Assembly (NCBI GenBank): GCA_039566865.1
Contig: CM076951.1
Coordinates: 18,175,484 to 18,239,483 of the forward strand
Source: Aurelia coerulea
Lineage: Eukaryota; Cnidaria; Scyphozoa; Semaeostomeae; Ulmaridae
Direction of reading: 5' to 3'
Length of the DNA stretch: 64,000 nt
A program made the translations under genes and the position numbers. How positions within the stretch are numbered: position 1 is the stretch's first letter; the number at the start of each line of letters is the position of its first letter. Under the pieces are notes generated by a model. The model was not told where the DNA came from. It ran no database searches and saw only the letters and a list, made by a program, of their open reading frames with translations. Below, piece after piece: positions 1-11,246 of this stretch.

Positions 1-90
1 ATAATATGGAAAAGGTGCCCAAAACGTGTGTGGCATAATTGAAAAGGAAGGAAGCAGAAGAATCACTAAAACCTTGTTATTCTTTGAAAA

Positions 91-3000
91 GGCTATCTGT
101 AAAACATGGAGTGTGGAATGATGGAATGGAATGATGGAATGGAATAATGGAATGGAATGATGGAATGGAATGATGGAATGGAATGGTATAGATGGAATGG
201 TAGATATGGAATAGCCAAACTACTGGTCGCTTTGGAAAAAAAATTACACCAATGTGTTCCTCAAGATCTTCTTAGTTTATTTTACATATGTTTTCTTGAA
301 AGTCTCATGAAATTCCCTTAAATATCGACTGAAACAACAAGCATGATAACAGACTGTGTGGGCAGACATCAGTTAAGTCGTTTAATTGATGTGAGTTGTA
401 GGGAAAAAATCTGTAAAACATGGAGTGATGGAATGGAATGGAATGGTCGACATGGAATAGCCAAACTATTGGTCGGTTTTGAAAAAAAATTACACCAATG
501 TGTTCCTCACGATCTCTTCAGTTCATTTTGCGCATATTTTCTTGAAAATATGCTGGAATTCCTTCAGATTTCAACTGAAACAAAATTGGATCTATGCTAG
601 GCTCGCGTGAACACAGCTGTGGAATGTTAAGAAGTGACAGGGATCAATGACAGTTTTAATCCTTATCCTGTAATGGCGCCAAGATCATTTTTATCATAAA
701 CGGGGGTTCGTAAGAAACTTTAGACAACAGCAAATTGAGTTATTGCTGCCCTCATGCACTCACTCACTATTGTTTGAAAACAATGCCCAGTTGTTCATCA
801 TTTGCACACTTTGTGGTATTGTTTATATTTCATTTCGCGTTGTGCAACTGTGAACTGAACTGCGTCGATTTTTCAAAAGCCATGCTTCTTGCTTCACCAC
901 GTTGTGACTTTCGTCGGAGAATCCATAGTTTTATGCTGCTGGCATATTTTGTCTTATCGGGTACCATTTTATTTTCAGAATTTTTAGGCACTAATGGTAA
1001 TTTTGTCTGTGCAGCAGGCTTCACCATGGTGGGCTTTGCTTTACATACAGTCAAGCACGTGTGTGCTCCCAGAAAACTGTCTTGCAGAATTTCAGTAGCT
1101 GACGAAGCCAGATTTAATTTCCTCCGGGCTTGCTACTTGATAGAGGGAATGTTTGGGTTTTACGGTCACGGGGTTTCACCATATTTTGTAATCTTGTACG
1201 CTATGTTTCGGTTTGATGTAAAATATCGCAAAATGTTTTGCATTTTAAATTTTGAGCGGTTTTACGGTTTTGGGACCCCCAAACATCCCCTGTTGGTACT
1301 GTCAGAAAAATCACCAAATTCACATCAACAATCATGTGAAAGAAATCTACAAAAGTAACAAAGTTGTATGTGGTAGAAATGTTCGGTCACTGATCTGTAC
1401 CTTCAGAGCTTTGGCTATGGGAGGTGAGCTTCTTTGACAGTTCGAAATATTTGCTTGAAAGAAGGTAAAAAATGCGTTGCAATGGTGACCATGCTAAAAA
1501 GGAAATAGTCCCCCAAATGCTATATTAGTCCCCCCAAGAGGTTCAAACAATTAGATTTTGAGTTTTCAAGTTTTTATGGCAAGGAATCACTAAAATTTAC
1601 TAAAGGCTGGCACCATCGATGTGTTGATTTTTCCAGGCACTTGCCACGCCATCCCCATGTGCAGAGATTCGATTGAAATTAGACGGGAAGTCAGAACATT
1701 ATGATTCACAGCTGGTTTGATTCCGGAAGAAATTCTCAACAATAATACACTCATTTTTATAATAAAAGTGGTTCAAGTGGCTCTAGCCATATCGGATATC
1801 AGAATTTCCTGTTATTTTTGTCAAAGGTTTATAGATCCTGAGATTTCCTTTAAAAAACTAAACTATGAATTAAAAATACGAAACTTTTGTAATTTACCGT
1901 TATAATGTTCTCCGGTGACTCAAAATATGTTTTAACCATTTTTAAATTCTCTTGAGCGCAAATCACTTTATTACTAGTTTGAAATCTTATTACAAAGTGA
2001 TTTAAGAGCTCTTCGAACAAAAATAAATCATTCCAGAATGGAAATTAAAACTCATTCAGAGACTTTAGGTAGCAAAAGTATCCTAACATTTAAGAGACTG
2101 TCTGGCAATCTTTGACCTTAGTTCTTAAAAAAAATTAGTTTAGACGTACTTTTCTTACAATTTCTTATTTTTGGGAAGTCCAAACATGACAAAGACTCTG
2201 GGGACTGAGGTTGAAGAAACGTTCTTTTTTAGCTCCCTAGCTCCCCTCTCTAATAAACCCCTCCCTCTCTGGTAAGCCCCTCCCTTCTAAGCTAAATGTT
2301 CTAAAGAAGCCCCACTTTCCATCCTCCTTCATTTGTATTAAAAAGGATGTCAAATTTCAGTTTATTTAGCTAAAAAAGTGTGCAGGTTAATTTTGATACT
2401 GCTTTGATAAATATGTCGAATTTGTTCATTTGACTCGGTAATATTGTATGTCATTCCTCAAAATTGGGGATAAAAGAGTTAAGATGCTTTAATTTATATC
2501 CTTTTCATTTGAGAATAAACCCCCTCTCTAGCTGACAAGCACCCTCTCCCTTAAAGCCCCCTCTGGAGTCTCCAAGATTGAGTAATAAGCACTTGGGGCT
2601 CAAAATAGCCTGTGTTCCAGACCATTACGCAAATATAATTTATTTTTCTGGAGTCTAGAACACAGGCTAGCTCAAAAAAGCTTCTTGCTACTAAGAGTTT
2701 CTTGGAGTCTATCAAATTTGCACTATTTTTCAGAATCATTCTGTTTTTTAAACAGGGCGTCCAACGTAACCAGTAAGATAAAACAATCTGTGGTACAATC
2801 TGCGTTAAAGTTATCCATTTTCATAGCATTTTGAAGGCAGTGTTCATGCTCTAAATGACAATCGTGTATGTAACACCCACCATGGTGAAGCCTGCTGCAC
2901 AGGCAAAATATGCTAGCAGCTTAAAACTTTGGATTCTTCGACGAAAGTCACAACGTGGTGAAGCAAGAAGCATAGCTTTTGAAAAATCGACGCAGTTCAG

Positions 3001-3764
3001 TTCACAGTTGCACAACGCGAAATGAAATATAAACAATACCACAAACTGTGCAAATGATGAACAACTGGGCATTGTTTTTAAACAATAGCGAGTGAGTGCA
3101 TGAGGGCAGCAATAACTCAATTTGCTGTTGTCTAAAGTTTCTTATGAACCCCCGTTTATGATAAAAATGATCTTGGCGCCATTACAGGATAAGGATTAAA
3201 ACTGTCATTGATCCCTGTCACTTCTCAACATTCCACAGCTGTGTTCACGCGAGCCTAGCATAGATTCAATTTTGTTTCAGTTGAAATCTGAAGGAATTCC
3301 AGCATATTTTCAAGAAAATATGCGCTAAATGAACTGAAGAGATCGAGAGGAACACATTGGTGTAATTTTTTTTCAAAACCGACCAATAGTTTGGCTATTC
3401 CATGTCGACCATTCCATTCCATTCCATCACTCCATGTTTTACAGATTTTTTCCCTACAACTCACATCAATTAAACGACTTAACTGATGTCTGCCCACACA
3501 GTCTGTTATCATGCTAGTTGTTTCAGTCGATATTTAAGGGAATTTCATGAGACTTTCAAGAAAACATATGCAAAATAAACTAAGAAGATCTTGAGGAACA
3601 CATTGATGTAATTTTTTTTCCAAAGCGACCAGTAGTTTGGCTATTCCATATCTACCATTCCATCTATACCATTCCATTCCATCATTCCATTCCATCATTC
3701 CATTCCATTATTCCATTCCATCATTCCATTCCATCATTCCACACTCCATGTTTTACAGATAGCC
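91..3764. mobile_element. Long-armed foldback DNA element, family A copy 1
   Basis: The ends are inverted repeats: the left begins GGCTATCTGTAAAACATGGA and the right ends with its complement. The arms run about 950 bp (91-1061 and 2850-3764) and surround a unique 1.8 kb centre. Offsets from the two ends match exactly, for example 343-600 mirrors 3255-3512. The right arm lacks about 60 bp present near 950-1010 in the left arm. Next to each end is a run of GGAAT/GATGGAAT-type repeats. Flanking 9-mers (CTTTGAAAA and ATTGGAAAT) match only at six positions, so the target duplication is decayed. The end sequence matches the element at 45231-47982, which has a perfect 9-bp duplication; I therefore infer a Mutator-like non-autonomous element. 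No transposase is visible. Short open frames in the arms are mirrored in both copies and are probably not genes. Confidence 0.85.
101..235 (+). repeat. GGAAT-type subterminal tandem repeat, left arm
   Basis: Repeats of ATGGAATGGAATG and ATGGAATGGAATA fill the subterminal arm. The mirror image lies at about 3645-3745. The unit resembles simple GGAAT satellite, but here it is part of the element's inverted arm. Confidence 0.85.
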
Positions 3765-5635
3765 ATTGGAAATATCTTATTTGAAAGTTTTGACAATTTT
3801 ATGCCTAATTTGTTATTGGCTGCCATTTTGAATTTACACTTTTAGTGAAATTAGCTATCTTTTGATCACCTTTTCAGAATTTTAGCATCCAAATGTGATT
3901 TATATATGAAGCTGAAATTTGGCTATGTTACTATTATCATCTCGTGCTTAAATGAATAACCTAAAATCAGCAAAATGTAAAAGTACATGGTTAACAGGCT
4001 GTCCCTCATTGACATGGATTTACCTAGCCGCATTTCAAGCTCCATGGAAAATGTGGTGCACGTGACCTGCTCACAGTGGGCCAAAATGGCAATTTTGAGG
4101 ACATTCGTGGATATCTGCCAGGGAATAAATGTTACAGGAGCAGTTGGTAGCTTATTGTCAACGTATGAGAAGGATAAATCAAATGGATTACAAAAAATTT
4201 AAAAATTTTCATATTTAGGGGGGCTGGAGCCCGATATTCTAATTTTAGACCCTGCGCCAAAAATCTCTTTGATACTCCTCGGTCTCAAGAAAATTAGCAA
4301 TGGTGACTGATGGCTCTTTTCAACATATTCTGTTGGAACAATGAATAAAGTTGAATATTTCTCCACATTTAGGGGACTGGGACCTATATTTCAGTGTTAG
4401 GAATTCTAACCAAAAGTCTCCTTTCTGTTACATTTCAATATAAGCCTAAGCTATGTAGAAGGTTCTTATGAACATAATAGTACCACAATATTACCCAGCG
4501 ATGCTCCTTGACTAAAGTATTTTGTAGTATTCTGAAAAAATGGGCCTTGTCTCAATATCTTTTCTTGGGACACCCAAAATGTCCCAAAAAAGACCTTTGC
4601 CCCCTGTTTATTTGAATTTTCCGAGGAGAAACAAAATGAAAGCTTCAAAAATAAACTTATCATGAGCTTCTCTTTCATAAAATGTATTGGTGTTGATGTT
4701 TCTCCTCGTACTTTTGGAGATATTCTCCATTAAAGTCAAATTTTGCCCTGTGAATGAGACGACAAATCTGACAAAGTGTCTGAAGAAAATTGTTGCTGTG
4801 GTAAAAGTAGACTTGAAAAGACATTTTCATCTTGCTTTTGAATAAACAGTGACTATTTACATTCTCGAAATGCCGATGAAACAATCTGCAAGCCATTTTC
4901 CTAGCCGCGAAACATTTATCCACATTCTTTGCCACTAGAATGCTGGGTGTAAAATTTTCAAACTTTTTGTCCAATTTACTCAGATTCAAAAATCTATAAC
5001 TCTGTGATAACAGAAGATAAATGAAAACTTTCAAAAGCACACGAAAGCCCAATTATTCAGCTTTCTAAAACTGCATAACAACCAGTGATTTAGAGAATTT
5101 CAAAATTTTCGAATGTCTGCCTCTAACCCACTGTGCTGCTTAGAAGCAATTTTTTGCAAAGAAATCCCAGGAGAAAGCCTTTAATATCTCTTGATGCAAA
5201 GAATCATTAAAACCTTTCAAAACATCAGAAATCTATGATCTCAGCAAAACATTTTGTTGTCATTTTCCAGGTTTTCAGTGTCACGTGTCTCAGAAATGTG
5301 CAGATTGTCATGTTGTACGTACCACCAAAAATGCGTTACTGTATCAGATGAAACAAAAACAATTCTCAGAGTCCTAAGTATTATTTCAACTGCCATGCAA
5401 TAGTTGGTCTGTACCTCAATCCAGTCCACTGCGACTGTATAACCTACTGACATTGCACAGCAAGGATAACTACAGCTATGCTTACCAAATTTTGTTGCTC
5501 TCAGTCGTTTAATTCGAAAATATAAACAAACAATGTACTGACATTGCACAGCATGGGTAACCACACTATGGTAACAACAGGCATCTTGTTGGTCCCGAAG
5601 AGTGTCTTTGCTTTTTGGATTATGCTGCAGTAGTT
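3765..5635. other. Intergenic stretch, no confident gene
   Basis: This is AT-rich sequence without recognisable domains. The longest minus-strand frame (4675-5052) is listed separately. Two near-copies of a short CTGACATTGCACAGCA-type motif lie near 5449 and 5537. Confidence 0.5.
4675..5052 (-). CDS. Hypothetical 125-residue open frame
   Basis: The frame opens with ATG and ends with TGA. It encodes a basic, Lys/Phe-rich 125-residue protein with a hydrophobic N-terminal stretch (about residues 3-16) that could be a signal or a chance run. I recognise no domain. A second minus-strand frame (4466-4678) follows immediately but has no recognisable content either. Composition is not clearly different from the AT-rich surroundings, so this may be a chance frame or one exon of something unrecognised. 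Confidence 0.15.
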   Translation of the reverse strand: MGFRVLLKVFIYLLLSQSYRFLNLSKLDKKFENFTPSILVAKNVDKCFAARKMACRLFHRHFENVNSHCLFKSKMKMSFQVYFYHSNNFLQTLCQICRLIHRAKFDFNGEYLQKYEEKHQHQYIL

Positions 5636-5702
5636 TGAAGGTGTTGTGGTGCAGTGGTGTAATCCTGTGACATTGCAGGTAGAACAGTCAGGCGGACAAA
5701 GC
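5636..5702 (+). mobile_element. SINE head fragment (tRNA-like)
   Basis: The segment GGTGTTGTGGTGCAGTGGTG and what follows matches the 5' part of the complete SINE at 41396-41587, up to the AGGCGGA before the B box, then diverges. It includes the pol III A-box-like TGGTGCAGTGG but has lost the B box and tail. Confidence 0.7.
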
Positions 5703-5746
5703 TCCCAGCGAGGGGGGCAATATGCAGGGAGGATATCAATGTACAT

Positions 5747-6110
5747 TCATTGTCTCCGTGAAAATTGCGTATCATTTATTGTCTTCATGAAAATTTAGGG
5801 CCTGTACAGGTGGCAATTATCCAACAACCAACAACTCCTTTTCTGTTTGGCTCTTCTCTTCTATGATCTATGAGAACATTATAAGAACGAGTGTATCATC
5901 CACTGTATCCATGAAAATTTAGGGCCTGTGTACAACAGGTGGCAACTGTCCAGTAACCAACGAGTTTCCTGCCTGGTGTGCGAGGACATGGTGCCAGAGC
6001 AGTTTTTCTGCTTTTTGAATTCTGGTAGAGTAGTTTGAACATTATAAGAACGAGTGTATCATTCATTGTCTCCATGAATATTAAGGGCCTGTACAGGTAA
6101 CGAGTTTGCT
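5747..6110 (+). repeat. Degenerate tandem repeat around GGGCCTGTACAGG
   Basis: Three imperfect copies share a core of ATTCATTGTCTCCATGAA followed by TTTAGGGCCTGTACAGG and a CAACCAACGAG-like segment, at about 5747, 5890 and 6055. Spacing is about 140-165 bp, and the copies are diverged by indels. Confidence 0.6.
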
Positions 6111-7405
6111 GGTGTATGATAACGAGGACACGGGACATGTTCCTGCTTCGGCTCTTCTTGTTCCCTTCCATGTGTTCAACAAAAAGAAGGACTCCTCTTT
6201 TGGTCTTCCTTAATCATGTATCATCAGCGCCACATCAGCTCCTTTAAGCTGCCAGTCTTTTTAGTCTGCTTTGTGCTGTATGAAATGTCCATGGTCCATT
6301 CAGAGCTCGGGGGAGATTGTAGGCCTATCCTATCATCCTTTCTAAAGGACACCGATTAAGAAAGTGTCATGGCAGCCAGTCATGGCATTGTTGGGGATAC
6401 GTGCAAGCTCAAGTTGACGAGGACGTGGATATCCCCTCGGGGACTATGAACGCATGCGTAGTGTGTAAATTTTTGCTTATTCGATTACGTAATGCCATTA
6501 TTTTCATCACGAACTCTTAGTCATTTGACAGGCAACCGGTAGTCAGACATCGAAACGAAACCACATCCGCTACAGAACAATCAATTTTTGATGAGAGAAC
6601 ACTGGGAAAAGTTTTCATTCAGAATCACTCGCGATAGCGTTTCATGGAAGCTTGGCAAATAAATGTATTCACCAGGTTAAGAAATGATATTCATATGCCA
6701 ACTTAGCTTTGCTTCGTTTGTTTCAAATGGCCTCCTTTAAATGTTGTCGAAATGGGTCTAATAACGGGTCTTTCCATAGCACAGAGCGCTGCCGCTATCT
6801 TGTTTTGCCTAGGCCAATTTATCAACGCAAGACCAAAACCGTTCAACATTTACTTCTGTGCCAAGCTTCCAGAAAGGTCCATCAAAAATGAAATCTTTGT
6901 TTGCAGTTTCTTGTGGGCATATATCAAACATGACTGCAGTTAAGAATTGATAAAATATATGCTAAGTTTCCCGCATATCGAGCTGCGAATCTTCCCTGAC
7001 TGCTTGCTGTCACTACAACTTTCTTCGCAACGGCTGCAAATATTTTAATGGCTGAATTATGTCCACAGCGCATGTTTTCATAGTCCCCGTGCTGATTGGC
7101 TGTCAAGTTGACCCAAAAACAAAGCTGAAAAACAATACGGGGAGTACCATGTATCCCCAACAAGGCAGGCAGCTAGCCATCAGGACTGTTGTTGTGTTGT
7201 TGTAGATCTCCGTGTACGGTATGACATGTATAGTGCATGATATTCTAAATGTCATCATGGTCTAGAAGAGCGGACTTGTTTGTTGTGCCACATAAAGAAC
7301 AGGCCTTACAAGCTCAAAGGACATGACAAGAAATACTTTTTTAACTGCGTATCCAGTATCCACCTTTGCAGTTGCTGGAGAAGATGCGGGGTATTCTAAA
7401 GTTAA
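6111..7405. other. Stretch without recognisable gene
   Basis: Only short overlapping frames occur here (for example 6709-6943 plus and 6924-7163 minus), with no domain signal. I see no clear inverted repeats or target duplications. Confidence 0.4.
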
Positions 7406-7410
7406 GCCAT

Positions 7411-8060
7411 TATTATTTGAGGGGCACATATGTCAACTAACAAAAGAGCAGTAAGTTGCACCAGACCATTGGATGGGGGAAACAGCAAAAATAATTGTTA
7501 GTTCAGTTCAGACCAGTGTCTTTGTGTTGGTTATCATCTGCAAATTTCAAAAGGTATTGGTTGAAGAACTCTGTAACCTTGCACCAAGAAAACTATATTA
7601 AAAGTATAGGATAGCTCTTGAAAGAAGAAGTAAGCTTGAAGCCAAAATTCTAAATTTAAATGTTATTTGAGGGATAAATGTGTCAACTAAGACAACAGCA
7701 GTAAATTGCACAAGACGACTGGATGGGGGAAACAGCAAAATGACTTTTCAGTCGAGTCCAGTGTCTGTGTTGGTTATAATCAACAAAATTCCTAAAGGAA
7801 TTGGTTCTAGAACTCTGTAACCTTGCACCAAGAAAACTCTATCAATAGTATAGGATATCTCTTGACAGTAGAAGTCAGCGTGGAGCCAAAACTTTAAATT
7901 TAAATATTATTTGAGGGATAAATGTGTCAACTAAGACAACAGCAGTAAGTTGCACAAGACGACTGGATGGGGGAAACCGCAAATGAATTGTTGGTTCAGT
8001 CCAGTGTCTGTGGTGGTTATGATCAACAAAAAATCCTGAAGGTATTGGTTCAAGAACAGC
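7411..8060 (+). repeat. Tandem repeat, about 245-bp unit, 2.6 copies
   Basis: Units start with ATTATTTGAGGG at about 7411, 7663 and 7907. Each carries GTGTCAACTAA, GCAGTAA(A/G)TTGCAC, GGATGGGGGAAAC and CTGTAACCTTGCACCAAGAA blocks in the same order. The third copy stops after its GGTATTGGTTCAAGAA block. No open frame is conserved through the units. Confidence 0.8.
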
Positions 8061-9990
8061 TGGGTTCAGGTGGGTTTAACTTATATAAATTGCGTTTGGT
8101 AGAAGCGTATACCACCTTTGATGGATAATATCTGTAACCCATGTCTCCTTTCTTTTTTGGGATTCATACACAAGTGTCTGTTTTCCAACGCCACATAACT
8201 ATACTTTGGGACAATCTTTGCACAACAAACACCTTCCATTTTGTGTTAGACCGCTTTTTACAAGCCAATCATTGCTTGCCCCTCAAAATGGAAGCCTGTG
8301 CAATTTTGCAATGCATCTAAGAAATTGTTTTAAATGCCATCCTCTGCTTTCGCTTAGAACGACTCTCCCAGTTATTGTCAAGCACTTCTTGTGAATATTC
8401 TAACTGTCTTCATGGGTCTATAGGCCAGAAAATAAGTGCCGTTTTTTGCCATGATCGTGCACTTTTGGATACCAGCATGAAACTTGGCACACACATAGAA
8501 CTTGGTCAACTGATGAAACTCTGGAATGACATCGCATTCAAGGATAGAAAAAAAAGAACAATGAAGCAAAATAGTTTATAGACAGAATACTTGCCAAGTA
8601 TAAACAGAAAGACAATTTTCTTGGAGTCGGCATTGTGCAACTCACTGTCCGAAAACCACCGCCACTGTTCGAAAACCACCACCAAGATCAGTCTCAAAAA
8701 CATCGTTGTCAAGGAAAATCAGGCAAAGTAAAAAACCAAAACATTTCAGGAAAATATGTCCAAATACCTGTCCATTCACCTGGAATTTTCGGTTTTTATT
8801 TTTGCTTAAAGCTTCTTATGAAAATATTTAGTTTTCCTTAATTGTCTGATTACCACCGCCCGCACCCTAGAGTTAGTTATTTTGTGGCGATCTGAGAGTT
8901 GAGTTTCTTATGGGCGGTTTCTTATGTAAAAAAGTGTGTGTAATGCTGGAAGTGTAGAGTTGATTTGGATGAGATAGGAGCTAAGAAAACTTGATATTTA
9001 CAAATTGATGGAAAAGAAAGAATGATTGTAAAATGTCACCTTTGTCCTAAAAACTGGTCGTTTTTGGCAGGAAAGCGGTACTGTGTGATAAAGAACCAGT
9101 TTTTTTCACATATTATCTGCATGCATTTATTATATCTATAGAAAATGTCACCTTTGTCCCAAAAATTGGTCGTTATAAAAACGCAATTGAAGCCTGTTGT
9201 CAACACTGATATTTAAGCCCCCCTAGCAACCTCCTTTTCGGCTTACCTGACTGTGTTTGCTCTGGTTTGGAATGTGGATGATAACAGTAATTGATTGAAT
9301 TCTGATATCGAAACAAAGAATAAATGCTGTCTCATGATGAATTGATAGATATACACAGGAATGCGCTTCACGGCTTAGGTCTATATATATATGTATAGAT
9401 TGTGTACAGTACATGTACACAAACGATGCAGTTTGATCCCAGACCATCTCAAGATTAACATGCCAAATTTGATAAAGCTAAATAATTAGAAAATCTTTGG
9501 TAGCTTCTAGGGGGCTTGTTTAAGATTTTGGCTCAGAGGGGAAGGGCTTATTATAGAAGTGTGCTAAATAGAGCTTTACGATAGACGGTTTTACCTTTGT
9601 CTGCTAAATCTACGGAAAAAATCAGAAATTCCAACTTCTTTCCAAAGCCGTTATGGGACATTTGGCGGCTTTGTTATGCAAATTTCCCAAAGAAGGCTAG
9701 GATTTCAAATTTTCACCAGAGCGGTTCTACCTTCGTATGGCAACCGGTTTTGGGACACTTGTACTTTTATGGCTACAAGTATACCACTTGCTTTCGAAAA
9801 CAGTATTTGGTCCACACTACCTGTTTTGGGACAAATTTAGTTTCATTGTTCCTAGTGTGACATGCCCGCCCTTGCGCTGCGCTACTGCCGACAATACCTT
9901 TGACGATCATTTAGCACAGTAAGACAGTAAAATTAAATTGAAAATTTCTCGCTCTTCACAGATGTTCAAGTTGCCTCAGTTGTTGACTAA
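8061..9990. other. Stretch without recognisable gene
   Basis: A short duplicated phrase, TGTCACCTTTGTCC followed by AAAA(A/C)TGGTCGTT, occurs near 9036 and 9147. Remaining frames are short, overlap on both strands and show no domain. Confidence 0.4.
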
Positions 9991-9994
9991 ATGA

Positions 9995-10788
9995 CCTCCT
10001 TCAGGAGGTCTAGGAAGGACTATTAGAGGAATATCCTGCTCTCGATATGAGGATGTTAAGAAAGGGTGCTTGATTGGCTGTGGGTCGTATGGACAAGTTT
10101 ACAAGGCAACGTATAAAGACAGAATAGTAGTACTGAAGGAGCTGCAGCATACCGACGAGCAGGAAATGTTTAAGGAGGCAAGATTCCACAACAACCTATC
10201 GCATGAGAACGTCGTAGAGTTTATTGCAATGTGTAGCCAGCCTAAAGCCTTAATGCTTGAGTACATATTTTTGACCTAGCACCCTTTGGAGGAAGAGGAG
10301 AAGTTTCAAGTGTAGATAAGCTAATTTCCGAGCTCGACAAGTCATGTCACTTTGATAACTTTGAACATTTGGTTCCATGTGTGGCAGCAGGGATCTTAGC
10401 TGGTTTAAGCTATTTGCACTCAAAAGGGGTTGCCCATAGGGACTTCAAGCCTGGGAACATTCTAATTGACAATCAGCATTTTAATGGAGTGAGCAGTGAC
10501 CAGAAAGAAAGCACTTGGAAAAATAAGCCATGCATTCCGAAACTAACTGATTTCGGGGAAAGTTGGGGCAAAATATCTCAAACTTCAAGAGCTGCAAGAT
10601 CTTATACCAACAATGTCTACAAAGGGACGGCTCCTTTCATGGCACCTGAAGTGAATGATCCGTCAAAGCAGCCACAAGAGATGCATGAAGCAGAGCTGAA
10701 AATGGCTGACATATGGAGCCTAGCAATGGTATTTTTCTGCCTCGTAAACCCACCTTCGAGAATACCATACTTCAAGGAGGCAAGATAA
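9995..10788 (+). pseudogene. Protein kinase catalytic domain, frameshifted and C-terminally truncated
   Basis: The sequence shows kinase motifs in order: glycine-rich loop GCGSYGQVYKA, the ATP-site lysine in VVLKEL, then after a shift HRDFKPGN (catalytic loop), LTDFGES (DFG), GTAPFMAPE (activation segment end) and ADIWSLA (helix F). The first part is in one frame up to about 10270, where LEYIF runs into a stop. Skipping one base at the T-run restores FFDLAPFG and joins the second part, so one T has probably been lost. The HRDFKP form fits tyrosine-kinase-like or TKL-type kinases. The remaining C-lobe after PYFKEAR is missing, and the frame ends in TAA. No introns are evident, so this could be a retrocopy, a captured fragment or one large exon. 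Confidence 0.8.
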
Positions 10789-10833
10789 TCAAACAATGTA
10801 AGCAACTGGAACAACTTCTGTATTGCTAAACTA

Positions 10834-10960
10834 TGGAATCACCCAAAATGACCCAAAATTGCCCAAAATGGGCCAAAATCAGCCAAAATGACCCAGAAAA
10901 ACCAAAATAATGAGCCAAAATAACCCAGAACGACCCAGAATGACCCAAAAAGACCCCATT
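10834..10960 (+). repeat. Degenerate short tandem repeat (ACCCAAAATG)n
   Basis: About a dozen imperfect 9-11 bp units of the type ACCCAAAATG lie directly after the truncated kinase, with variants such as GCCAAAATC and ACCCAGAATG. Confidence 0.8.
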
Positions 10961-11246
10961 TATCATCATTAGATCTGATCCCACGAAAAGCAACTTGACT
11001 TTTAACACATTTTAGGGCCACATTTAAAGACTGCCATCTTGTGTTGGGATAACTCGCTTTTTTATGAGATTACCAAAATATTCACGTACTGTAAACTTCG
11101 TTAGCAAACTTACGATTGCACAACGCAGCCCACTACGACGGCGGTGAGAGGCATGGCACTAGCGCAGCTGCGTAGTCTTTGCGCGCCAAGTGTTTTTCAT
11201 ACAACGGTGACTATTTGGCGCCACATTCCGAAAAGCTTTGATCAAC

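Noticed and set aside
735..1358. 207-residue open frame in the first foldback element
   Set aside because: It lacks an ATG at its start, part of it is mirrored in the opposite arm with a 60-bp deletion, and no domain is visible; it is a by-product of the inverted arm.
10826..11021. Trp/Phe/Gly-rich minus-strand frames
   Set aside because: They are translations of the short tandem ACCCAAAATG repeat.
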